Source: CAZOJJ01 sp964580105
GTDB lineage: Bacteria > Bacteroidota > Rhodothermia > Rhodothermales > Rubricoccaceae
Assembly: GCA_964580105.1 (NCBI GenBank)
Contig: CAZOJJ010000027.1
Location: 1-40,157, forward strand
Direction: 5' to 3'
Length of the DNA stretch: 40,157 nt
The position numbers and the translations under genes are program-made. Positions 18,601 to 27,983 of the stretch are shown one piece after another (the stretch's first letter is position 1; the number at the start of each line of letters is the position of its first letter). A model generated the notes under the pieces. That model had not been told where the DNA came from and did no database searches. It saw only the letters and a list, made by a program, of their open reading frames with translations.

Positions 18601-20087
18601 GCAACGCGGCCGGTGGCCTCGGTGAGGAGGGCGAGGCGGTCGGCCAGGTCGTCGGTGAGGGCGCCCTCGGTGAAGCGCCAGGCCCAGTTGCCGTCCTCCC
18701 GGCCGGGCGTGTTCATGCGGGCCTCGGTGCCGAGGCCGAGGACGTCCTGGAGCGGGAAGACGGCGGTGTCGGCGACGGAGGCGGCGACGGCGCGGATGGC
18801 CGCCCAGTGGGGCTCGCCGGCGCCGAGGTAGGCGCGGCCGACGGCGCGCTCCTCGGGGCTGGCGCCGTGCTCCCACCATCCGCGGAACGTGTCGTTGTCG
18901 TGCGTGCCGGTGTAGGCAACGTGGTTCGTCGCGAAGTTGTGCGGACGGAAGCCGTTGCCGCCGTCGCCGCCGAAGGCGAACTGGAGCACGGCCATGCCCG
19001 GCAGGCCGAACCGCGCCATGAGCGCCGTGACGCCCGGCGTGATCTCGCCGAGGTCTTCGGCCACGAACGGGAGGGGGCGCCCGAACGCCCGCTCGAACGC
19101 CTCGAAGAGCGGCGCGCCCGGCCCCTCGACCCACGCGCCGTGCTCGGCGGTTTCCGCCCCGGCGGGGATCGACCAGTACGCCTCGAACCCGCGGAAGTGG
19201 TCGAGGCGGACGAGGTCCACGAGGTCGAGTGTGCGGGTGAGCCGGGCGATCCACCAGCGGAAGCCGTCCTCGCGCATGCGGTCCCAGCGGTAGAGCGGGT
19301 TGCCCCAGCGCTGGCCCGTTTCGGAAAAGTAGTCGGGTGGGACGCCCGCCACGGCCGTCGGGTGGCCGTCGGCGTCGAGGAGGAAGCGGTCGGGGTGGGC
19401 CCATACGTCGGCGCTGTCGTGGGCGACGTAGATGGGGAGGTCGCCCAAGAGGCGGACGCCGCGGGTGTGGGCGTAGGCGCGGAGGGCCGCCCACTGCCGC
19501 TCGAAGAGGAACTGCGCGAAGCGGTGGGCCTCGACGGCCTCGGCGTGCCGGCGGCGCGCTGCCTCCAGCGCGGCGGCGTCGCGGTGAGCCAGGGGCGCCG
19601 GCCAGTCCGTCCACGCCTGCTCGCCGTGGTGCGCCTTGAGGGCGGCGAAGAGGGCGTAGTCGTCGAGCCAGGCGGCGTGGCGCACGCAGAAGACACCGAA
19701 AGCCTCCCTCAGCGCAGGCGCCGCGCCGGCCTCGAACCGCTCGAAGGCGCGGCGGAGCAGCCCTTCGCGGAAGGGGATCACGCGCTCGAAGTCCACGCGG
19801 CCGGCGGGGAAGGCGGGCGCGTCTGCGAGGTCGTCCGCAGTGAGCAGCCCGTCCTCGAGGAGCCCCTCGGGGCTGACGAGCAGCGGGTTGCCCGCAAAGG
19901 TGGAGGGGCTGGCATACGGCGAATGGCCTTCGCCGACGGGGACGAGGGGGAGCACCTGCCAGAGGCCCTGTTTGGCCCGGGCGAGAACGTCCACGAAGCG
20001 GTAGGCGGGCGGCCCGAGGTCGCCGCTGCCGAAGCGTCCGGGGAGCGACGTGACGTGGAGGAGGAGGCCGCTGGTGCGAGGGGGCAT
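18588..20087 (-). CDS. malQ: 4-alpha-glucanotransferase (amylomaltase)
   Basis: The 499-residue GH77 enzyme transfers glucan segments between malto-oligosaccharides. It opens with MPPRTSGLLLHVTSLPGRFGSGDLGP, the usual MalQ start, and contains WQVLPLVP, SPYASPSTFAGNPLL, LLGDLPIYVAHDSADVW, nucleophile region LVRLDHFRGFEAYW, AEDLG and YTGTHDNDTFRGWW. Length is typical. The ATG at 20087 fits the family start; the frame stays open much further upstream (to 21917) only because it is antisense to copA. It is the first gene of the malQ-treZ-treY operon, divergent from copA with a ~200-nt spacer. Confidence 0.96.
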   Translation of the reverse strand: MPPRTSGLLLHVTSLPGRFGSGDLGPPAYRFVDVLARAKQGLWQVLPLVPVGEGHSPYASPSTFAGNPLLVSPEGLLEDGLLTADDLADAPAFPAGRVDFERVIPFREGLLRRAFERFEAGAAPALREAFGVFCVRHAAWLDDYALFAALKAHHGEQAWTDWPAPLAHRDAAALEAARRRHAEAVEAHRFAQFLFERQWAALRAYAHTRGVRLLGDLPIYVAHDSADVWAHPDRFLLDADGHPTAVAGVPPDYFSETGQRWGNPLYRWDRMREDGFRWWIARLTRTLDLVDLVRLDHFRGFEAYWSIPAGAETAEHGAWVEGPGAPLFEAFERAFGRPLPFVAEDLGEITPGVTALMARFGLPGMAVLQFAFGGDGGNGFRPHNFATNHVAYTGTHDNDTFRGWWEHGASPEERAVGRAYLGAGEPHWAAIRAVAASVADTAVFPLQDVLGLGTEARMNTPGREDGNWAWRFTEGALTDDLADRLALLTEATGRVAGGR

Positions 20088-20249
20088 GGAGGAAGGGAAG
20101 CCGGGGCGCCGAGAGTACGCTGAACGGGAGGCCCTGAGGGAGCCGGGGCGCCAATTGGGGAAAGGCCCGAGAAGTTGCACGGAGGCAGAGGCCGGCGGAG
20201 GAACGCCGCGCGAAGCCCGGCGGTTGGCCGGCACGAGGCTACGCCCCTG

Positions 20250-20291
20250 CCCACGATGGATGCCCACGATGGATGCCCACGATGGATGCCC

Positions 20292-20300
<9 letters not shown>
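20250..20300. repeat. 13-bp tandem repeat covering the copA start
   Basis: CCCACGATGGATG is present three times exactly (20250-20288) and a fourth time imperfectly (CCCATGATGGAAA). Each unit carries one or two ATG trinucleotides, so copy number changes both the frame and the choice of start codon for copA. The rest of the malQ-copA spacer (20088-20249) shows no promoter box that I can defend. Confidence 0.9.
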
Positions 20301-22736
<2,436 letters not shown>

Positions 22737-22815
22737 TGGGCAGGCCGGAAGAAGTCCCTTCTCCCTTCACCCCCTCCTTTCCTTCCCCCCTTCCATACCC
22801 GCCTCGTGCCGGGCG

Positions 22816-22823
22816 TAACTTCC
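22816..22823 (+). promoter_or_regulatory. Putative -7 promoter element of etfB (TAACTTCC)
   Basis: TAACTTCC fits TAnnTTnn and ends 28 nt before the etfB ATG. The copA-etfB spacer ahead of it is strongly C/T-rich. Confidence 0.5.
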
Positions 22824-22851
22824 CGGCCCCTTTTCACCGCCCCCTTCCCGC

Positions 22852-23601
22852 ATGAAGTTCTGCGTCTGCATCAAGCAGGTCCCCGACGTCACCGCGCCCA
22901 TCCAGATCCGGGGCGGCGAGCTGGCGATGGACGCCGGCCGCGTCGTTCTCAACGCCTACGACGCCTCCGCCGTCGAGGCCGCCCTCGTGCTCACCGAGGC
23001 GCACGGCGGCGAGGTGGACGTGATCCTGATCGGCCCCGAGCGGGCGACGGAGACGATCCGCAAGGCCCTCGCGATGGGGGCGGATCGCGGCGTCCACCTC
23101 GTCGTCCCCGACGACGCCGCGCTCGACTCGCACGCCGTCGCGAAGCTCCTCGCCGACGCCCTCCGCGACGCCGGCTACGACGCCATCCTCACGGGCAAGC
23201 AGGCGCAGGACACCGACGCCGGCCTCGGCGGCTCGATGCTCGCCGAGCGCCTCGGCCTCCCCTACGCCACCAACGCCGTCGGCCTCGGCATCGAGGGGGA
23301 CGCGCTCGTCGTCACGCGCCAGGGCGACACCGGCCAGGAGATCCTCGCGCTCCCGACGCCCTGCCTGGTCACGTGCTCGAACGACATGAACGATCCGCGC
23401 ATCCCGAACCTCAAGGGCGTCATGGGCGCGAAGAAGAAGCCCATCGCCACGCGTCCCGTCGAGACCGTGCCCGAGCCGGCCGTCGCGGTGCTCGGCTACG
23501 AACCGCTGCCGCAGCGCGCGCCGGGCGTCCGCCTCGAGGGCGAGCCCGCCGAGCAGGCCGCCGACCTCGCCCGCCGACTCGACGAAGCGAACGTGTTGTA
23601 A
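22852..23601 (+). CDS. etfB: Electron transfer flavoprotein beta subunit (EtfB/FixA)
   Basis: The 249-residue protein begins MKFCVCIKQVPDVTAPI, typical of EtfB, and contains LNAYDASAVEAAL, GPERATETIRKALAMGADR, an AMP/FAD-binding stretch TGKQAQDTDAGLGG and the recognition loop region LPTPCLVTCSNDMNDPRIP. With EtfA it forms a flavoprotein that carries electrons from acyl-CoA dehydrogenases to a quinone oxidoreductase. The nucleotide-binding motif is not clearly the classical or the bifurcating form, so the type cannot be settled by eye. etfA follows after 99 nt. Confidence 0.95.
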   Translation: MKFCVCIKQVPDVTAPIQIRGGELAMDAGRVVLNAYDASAVEAALVLTEAHGGEVDVILIGPERATETIRKALAMGADRGVHLVVPDDAALDSHAVAKLLADALRDAGYDAILTGKQAQDTDAGLGGSMLAERLGLPYATNAVGLGIEGDALVVTRQGDTGQEILALPTPCLVTCSNDMNDPRIPNLKGVMGAKKKPIATRPVETVPEPAVAVLGYEPLPQRAPGVRLEGEPAEQAADLARRLDEANVL

Positions 23602-23613
23602 GAGAGGAAGCGA

Positions 23614-23676
23614 GGAGGAGAGGAAGCAAGGAGGATGGCGTCGCTCTCCTCCACCCGTCCTCTCTTCCTCTCCTCC
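23614..23676. repeat. Purine/pyrimidine inverted repeat between etfB and etfA
   Basis: GGAGGAGAGGAAG (23614-23626) is the exact reverse complement of CTTCCTCTCCTCC (23664-23676), with 37 nt between. The spacer changes from almost pure purine to almost pure pyrimidine. It could form a long hairpin in the etfBA transcript. Confidence 0.6.
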
Positions 23677-23700
23677 ATCCCTCCATTCCTTTCCCACCCC

Positions 23701-24684
23701 ATGTCCACCGTTCTCTCCTACGTCGCCCTCCAGGGCGGGCAACCGACGCGGGCCTCGCTCGAAGTGCTCACGCGCGCCCGCCGGCTCGCCGAGGCCAAGG
23801 GGGCCGACCTCGCCGCCGCCGTCCTCGCGCCCGACGCCGCCGCGTCCGCCGAGGTGCTCGGCCGCTACGGCGCCCGGACCGTCTACGCCGTCAGCGATCC
23901 GGTCTTCGCGCGCCACCTCAACACGCCCGTCCTCGACGCGCTCGCGCAGGTCGTCGAGCGGGTTCGGCCGGCGCTCGTCGTCTTCCCCTCGACGGAGGGC
24001 GTGAAGGACGTGCTCGGCGCGCTGGCCGTCCGCACCGGCGCGGCCGTGCTGCCCGACGTGGCGTCGTTCGACTGGGCCGACGGCGGCGTCGAGGCGCTCC
24101 GCCCCGTGATGGCGGCGAAGTTTCTGGCGCGCGTTCGTGCCGAGGGCGCGCCCGTGCTGGTGTCCGTCCGCGCCGGGTCGTACGAGGCCGAGGAGGCGCC
24201 CGGTGAGGCCCGGGTCGAGCCGGTCGCGTTCTCGTTCGACGAGGCGAGCCTCCGGCAGACGCTCCGCGAGGTCGTCCAGGCGGCGACGGGCGGGGTGGAC
24301 CTCGCCGACGCCCGCGTGGTCGTCGCTGCCGGGCGCGGGGTGAAGGACGAGGAGGGCAAGCGCCTCGTGGAGGAACTCGCCGAGGTGCTCGGGGCCGCCA
24401 TCGGCGCCAGCCGCGCCGTCGTCGAGAGCGGGATGTTCCCCGCGACGGCCCAGATCGGCCAGACCGGCAAGGTCGTCTCGCCGGATCTCTACGTCGGCGT
24501 CGGCATTTCGGGCGCCATCCAGCACGTGGCCGGCATGACGAACAGCCGCACCGTCGTCGCCGTCAACACGAACCCCGACGCGCCCATCTTCGACGTGGCC
24601 ACCTACGGCATCGTGGGCGACCTCTACCGGGTGCTCCCGGCCCTCATCGCCGAGATCCGCCGGCGCAAAGGCGTCGCGGCGTGA
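23701..24684 (+). CDS. etfA: Electron transfer flavoprotein alpha subunit (EtfA/FixB)
   Basis: The 327-residue protein has an N-terminal EtfA domain (MSTVLSYVALQGGQPTRASL; YAVSDPVF) and the conserved C-terminal FAD domain: VVAAGRGVKDEEG, IGASRAVVESGMFP, QIGQTGKVVSPDLYVGVGIS, GAIQHVAGM and a TNPDAPIF-ATYGIVGDL end. Length is typical of EtfA. The ATG at 23701 directly follows a pyrimidine tract (CCTTTCCCACCCC); an upstream in-frame ATG at 23635 lies in the purine-pyrimidine repeat and is unlikely. It is cotranscribed with etfB. Confidence 0.95.
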   Translation: MSTVLSYVALQGGQPTRASLEVLTRARRLAEAKGADLAAAVLAPDAAASAEVLGRYGARTVYAVSDPVFARHLNTPVLDALAQVVERVRPALVVFPSTEGVKDVLGALAVRTGAAVLPDVASFDWADGGVEALRPVMAAKFLARVRAEGAPVLVSVRAGSYEAEEAPGEARVEPVAFSFDEASLRQTLREVVQAATGGVDLADARVVVAAGRGVKDEEGKRLVEELAEVLGAAIGASRAVVESGMFPATAQIGQTGKVVSPDLYVGVGISGAIQHVAGMTNSRTVVAVNTNPDAPIFDVATYGIVGDLYRVLPALIAEIRRRKGVAA

Positions 24685-24696
24685 TCATGATCCTTT

Positions 24697-24888
24697 CCTG
24701 ATGGCGTGCATCGCCTCGTCCACGATGAGGTGTTCGACAGCATGCATGAGGCGATCCCACGTGAGAAGCAACTCAAGAGGTGGAAGCGGCCCTGGAAACC
24801 GCACTTGATCGACACGAAGCATCCAAACCGGCATGACCTGTACGATCAACTCGATGCTTCCGTTGGATCCCTGCTTTCGCAGGGATGA
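24697..24888 (+). pseudogene. 5'-truncated GIY-YIG endonuclease-like remnant
   Basis: Translation gives GVHRLVHDEVFDSMHEAIP, then REKQLKRWKRPWK, LIDTKHPNRHDLYDQL and a stop at 24886-24888. This matches the C-terminal half of small GIY-YIG nucleases of the YhbQ/UPF0213 type (consensus: YEVF-DM-AI-REKQLK-WKR-WK..LIE..NP.W.DLY). The GIY and YIG strands and the catalytic Arg that precede this part are absent. The fragment therefore looks dead. Its A+T content is higher than that of its neighbours. It separates etfBA from fixCX. Confidence 0.7.
24867..24886. repeat. Small palindromic element (8-bp stem), REP/dRS3-like
   Basis: ATCCCTGC (24867-24874) pairs with GCAGGGAT (24879-24886) around a TTTC loop. 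Read in reverse the surrounding sequence encodes the familiar VIPAKAGIQ string of dispersed repeats. It overlaps the 3' end of the GIY-YIG remnant and could also act as a terminator for etfBA. Confidence 0.6.
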
Positions 24889-24922
24889 CGAGGGAAAGGG
24901 AATGGCACGGCGCGAGGCTGCG

Positions 24923-24930
24923 TAGCTTAC
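24923..24930 (+). promoter_or_regulatory. Putative -7 promoter element of fixC (TAGCTTAC)
   Basis: TAGCTTAC fits TAnnTTnn but ends only 4 nt before the fixC ATG, so transcription would begin at or near the start codon. This predicts a leaderless mRNA. Confidence 0.5.
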
Positions 24931-24934
24931 CCGC

Positions 24935-26260
24935 ATGGACGAGACGTTCGACTGTATCATCGTAGGGGGCGGCATCGCGGGGCTGAGCGCGGCGATGGCC
25001 CTCGCCCGCGCCGACGCCCGCTTCCTCCTCATCGAGCGCGGCGAGTGGAGCGGCGCCAAGAACGTCTCCGGCGGCGTCCTCTGGGGGCGCGACCTCGCCC
25101 GCCTCGTGCCGAACTACTGGGAGGACGAAGACGCCGCCTGGGAGCGGTTCGTGAACCACCGCCGCCTCACGTTCATGGACGACGGCGCGGCGTTCACGCT
25201 CGACTTCAAGTCCGACCACTTCGCCGAGCCGCCGTACACGGGCCTCACCGTCCTCCGCTCGCGCTTCGACGCGTGGCTGGCCGGCAAGGTGCAGGAGGCC
25301 ATCGACGCGAGCGCGCACCCGGACGCCTCGTTCCTCGCCACCGACATCCTCGTCGAGGAGGTGCTGATGGAGGACGGCCGCGCCGTCGGCATCCGCGCGG
25401 GTGAGGAGCGGTTCTTCGCCGACTGCGTGATCCTCGCCGAGGGCGTCAACAACCTGCTCACGCGGCAGGTCGGCCTCCAGACCGACTACGTCCCCGCCGA
25501 GGGGCTGGCCGTCGGCGTCAAGGAAGTCATCCGGTTCGACGAGAAAACGCTCGAAGACCGCTTCCAGCTCAGCGGCCGGAGCGGGATGTCCAACGAGTTC
25601 GTCGGCTACGCCTCCGGCGGCGTCGAGGGCGGCGGGTTCCTCTACACCAACCGCGACTCCGTCTCCGTCGGCCTCGTGCTCGGCATGGCCGACCTCCGGG
25701 CGAAGGGGAAAACGCCCTACGACCTGCTCAACCAGTTCAAGCAGCACCCGGCGGTGGCCGACCAGCTCCGCGGCGGCGAGGTCCTCGAATACAGCGCCAA
25801 GGTCGTCTCCACCGGCGACATGCGGGTCATGCCAAAGGAGGTCTACGCCGACGGCGTCCTCCTCGCGGGCGAGGCGGCCAACCTCGTGCTCAACGCCGGC
25901 CGCGCCATCCAGGGCATGGACTACGCCATGCGCTCGGGCCTCCTCGCCGCCGAGACCGTCGTCGAGGCGAAGAAGGCCGGCGATTTTTCCGCCGCGTTCC
26001 TCAAGCACTACCGCACGGCGCTGGAGAACAGCTACGTCTTCCAGGATTTGAAGGGCTTCCAGCAGGCCGTCGAGGTGCTCCACAGCCCGCAGATGTTCAC
26101 GGCCGTTCCCCGGATGGTGTGCGACTTCGGGCGGGCGTTCTTCACCGTCAACAACGAGCCCACGCGCAAGGCGTACCAGATCCTCCGCGACGTGCGCAAG
26201 GCGCACATGGGCTTCTGGGAGCTCGTCAACCTCGGCCGCCGCGCGGCGCGCGCCCTCTAA
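24935..26260 (+). CDS. fixC: FixC-type electron transfer flavoprotein-quinone oxidoreductase
   Basis: The 441-residue flavoprotein takes electrons from ETF to the quinone pool at the membrane. It has an N-terminal FAD-binding GGGIAGLSAAMALARA at ~11-26, a downstream VILAEGVNN, and the FixC markers GGGFLYTNRDSVSVGLVLG, FKQHPAV and VLLAGEAANLVLNAGRAIQG followed by MDYAMRSG. It lacks the C-terminal 4Fe-4S domain fused in mitochondrial ETF-QO; that part is the next gene, fixX. The ATG at 24935 begins at the usual FixC N-terminus. It ends 13 nt before fixX. Confidence 0.93.
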   Translation: MDETFDCIIVGGGIAGLSAAMALARADARFLLIERGEWSGAKNVSGGVLWGRDLARLVPNYWEDEDAAWERFVNHRRLTFMDDGAAFTLDFKSDHFAEPPYTGLTVLRSRFDAWLAGKVQEAIDASAHPDASFLATDILVEEVLMEDGRAVGIRAGEERFFADCVILAEGVNNLLTRQVGLQTDYVPAEGLAVGVKEVIRFDEKTLEDRFQLSGRSGMSNEFVGYASGGVEGGGFLYTNRDSVSVGLVLGMADLRAKGKTPYDLLNQFKQHPAVADQLRGGEVLEYSAKVVSTGDMRVMPKEVYADGVLLAGEAANLVLNAGRAIQGMDYAMRSGLLAAETVVEAKKAGDFSAAFLKHYRTALENSYVFQDLKGFQQAVEVLHSPQMFTAVPRMVCDFGRAFFTVNNEPTRKAYQILRDVRKAHMGFWELVNLGRRAARAL

Positions 26261-26273
26261 CTCCCTCGCAGGC

Positions 26274-26585
26274 ATGTCCGACGTCAAACCCCTCTCCATC
26301 GCCGAGCGCCTCGGTAAGGTCGCCTACCGCAATCAGGGGCGTGCCGAGGCGAAACCGCACATCGTCGTGGACACGTCGGTCTGCAACTCGGTCTGCCCGC
26401 ACCACTGCACGACGTACGTCTGTCCGGCAAAGTGCTACACGTTCGACGAGGCCGGACAGGTTCACTTCCAGTTCGAGGATTGCATCGAGTGCGGGACGTG
26501 CATGTACGCCTGCGACCAGGGCGCCGTGGCGTGGAGCTTCCCCGATCCGGAGGCCGGCCGCGGCGTGAACTGGAACCTGGGGTAG
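26274..26585 (+). CDS. fixX: FixX-type ferredoxin-like protein
   Basis: The 103-residue iron-sulfur protein partners FixC. Cysteines are at 37, 41, 45, 50, 54, 70, 73, 76 and 80, including CIECGTCMYAC (4Fe-4S type) and an N-terminal C-x3-C-x3-C-x4-C-x3-C cluster region. The C-terminus, VAWSFPDPEAGRGVNWNLG, matches the W-x-(Y/F)-P...GRGV ending of FixX. It begins 13 nt after fixC, which indicates cotranscription. It corresponds to the C-terminal domain of single-chain ETF-QO. Confidence 0.92.
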   Translation: MSDVKPLSIAERLGKVAYRNQGRAEAKPHIVVDTSVCNSVCPHHCTTYVCPAKCYTFDEAGQVHFQFEDCIECGTCMYACDQGAVAWSFPDPEAGRGVNWNLG

Positions 26586-26687
26586 AGGATGGAGGGGCGG
26601 AAGGAGAGGAGGGGATGGAAGGGTCGAGGTAGTGCCCCGTTTTCCCTTTCCATCCCTTCCGCACCCTCCACCCCCGCAAACCCGGCT

Positions 26688-26695
26688 TACCTTCC
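26688..26695 (+). promoter_or_regulatory. Putative -7 promoter element of the acyl-CoA dehydrogenase gene (TACCTTCC)
   Basis: TACCTTCC fits TAnnTTnn and ends 25 nt before the ATG at 26721. It follows an imperfect inverted repeat (GGAGGGGCGGAAGG near 26591, CCTTCCGCACCCTCC near 26656) in the fixX downstream spacer. Confidence 0.45.
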
Positions 26696-26720
26696 CCGAA
26701 ACCGCGACGCCCCCCTCCCC

Positions 26721-27977
26721 ATGGCCAGAGCCCACTTCAACACCGACGACGCCTTCCTCTTCGAGCAGATGCTCTCCGAGGAGGACCGCCTCATCATGCA
26801 GTCCGCGAGAGAGTACGCCCAGGCCAGCCTGGAGCCGCGCGCGCTCGAAGGCAACCAGGACGAGGTCTTCCACCCGGAGATCCCCGGTGAGATGGCCGAG
26901 ATGGGCCTCCTCGGCGCGACGATCCCCGAGGAGTACGGCGGCCTCGGCGCGAGCTACACCGCCTACGGCCTCATCGCGCGCGAGCTCGAGCGCGTGGACT
27001 CCGGCTACCGCTCGTTCGCGAGCGTGCAGTCGTCGCTCGTGATGTACCCGATCCACGCCTTCGGGACGGAGGAGCAGCGCCGGCGCTTCCTGCCCAAGCT
27101 GGCGAGCGCCGAGATGATCGGCTGCTTCGGGCTGACCGAGCCCAACCACGGCTCCGACCCCGGCTCGATGGAGACGACGGCGCGGCGGGTGGACGGCGGC
27201 TACGTCCTCAACGGCGCCAAGATGTGGATCACGAACTCGCCCATCGCCGACGTGGGCGTGGTCTGGGCCAAGTCCAGGGGTGAGGGCGAGGACGGCGTCA
27301 TCCGCGGCTTCCTCGTCGAGAAGGACTTCGAGGGCTACACCGCGCCGAAGACGCACAACAAGATGTCGCTCCGCGCGAGCGTCACCGGCGAGATGGTCTT
27401 CAACGACTGCTTCGTGCCGGACTCCCACGTCTTCCCCGAGATCCGCGGCCTGAAGGGGCCCTTCTCGTGCCTCAACAATGCGCGCTACGGCATCGCCTGG
27501 GGCGCCGTCGGTGCGGCGGAGGACTGCTACCGCCGGGCACGGACCTACGTCCTGGAGCGGAAGCAGTTCGGCTATCCGCTCGGCGCCATGCAGCTCGTCC
27601 AGACTAAGCTGGCGCAGATGCTGACCGACATCACGCAGATGCAGCTGCTCGCGTGGCGGCTCGGCCAGCTCAAGGACGCCGGGCAGGCCGCCCCCGAGAT
27701 GGTCTCGCTCGCCAAGCGCAACAACGTCGGCAAGGCGCTGGAGATCGCGCGGACGGCGCGCGACATGATGGGGGGCAACGGCATCACGGGCGAGTACCGC
27801 GTCATCCACCACATGGTCAACCTCGAATCGGTCAACACCTACGAGGGGACGTACGACATCCACGGGCTCATCCTGGGCCGGGCCGTCACGGGCATCCAGG
27901 CCTTCACGCCGCGCGGCAACGACCTGCCCGAGTCGAAGGCGACACCCCCGCCCGCCCAGGCGCTGGCGACGAACTGA
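26721..27977 (+). CDS. Acyl-CoA dehydrogenase, glutaryl-CoA dehydrogenase-like
   Basis: The 418-residue flavoenzyme oxidises an acyl-CoA and reduces ETF. The substrate is most likely glutaryl-CoA: the family stretch ELERVDSGYRSFASVQSSLV carries Arg97 and Ser101, equivalent in spacing to human GCDH Arg94 and Ser98, which bind the substrate carboxylate. Catalytic base Glu375 lies in NTYEGTYDIHGLILGR. Other landmarks are FGLTEPNHGSDPG, MWITNSPIADV, RKQFGYPLGAMQLVQTKLA and MGGNGITGEY. The ATG at 26721 follows GACGCCCCCCTCCCC; an upstream open extension lacks similarity. The gene directly follows fixX, its electron route. Its stop is only 6 nt from the stop of the convergent MutS-like gene. Confidence 0.93.
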   Translation: MARAHFNTDDAFLFEQMLSEEDRLIMQSAREYAQASLEPRALEGNQDEVFHPEIPGEMAEMGLLGATIPEEYGGLGASYTAYGLIARELERVDSGYRSFASVQSSLVMYPIHAFGTEEQRRRFLPKLASAEMIGCFGLTEPNHGSDPGSMETTARRVDGGYVLNGAKMWITNSPIADVGVVWAKSRGEGEDGVIRGFLVEKDFEGYTAPKTHNKMSLRASVTGEMVFNDCFVPDSHVFPEIRGLKGPFSCLNNARYGIAWGAVGAAEDCYRRARTYVLERKQFGYPLGAMQLVQTKLAQMLTDITQMQLLAWRLGQLKDAGQAAPEMVSLAKRNNVGKALEIARTARDMMGGNGITGEYRVIHHMVNLESVNTYEGTYDIHGLILGRAVTGIQAFTPRGNDLPESKATPPPAQALATN

Positions 27978-27983
27978 CCGGCG

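Noticed and set aside
24706..24888. An intact small gene of 60 codons between etfA and fixC
   Set aside because: Its sequence matches only the C-terminal half of GIY-YIG proteins and lacks the catalytic N-terminal strands, so it is listed as a remnant.
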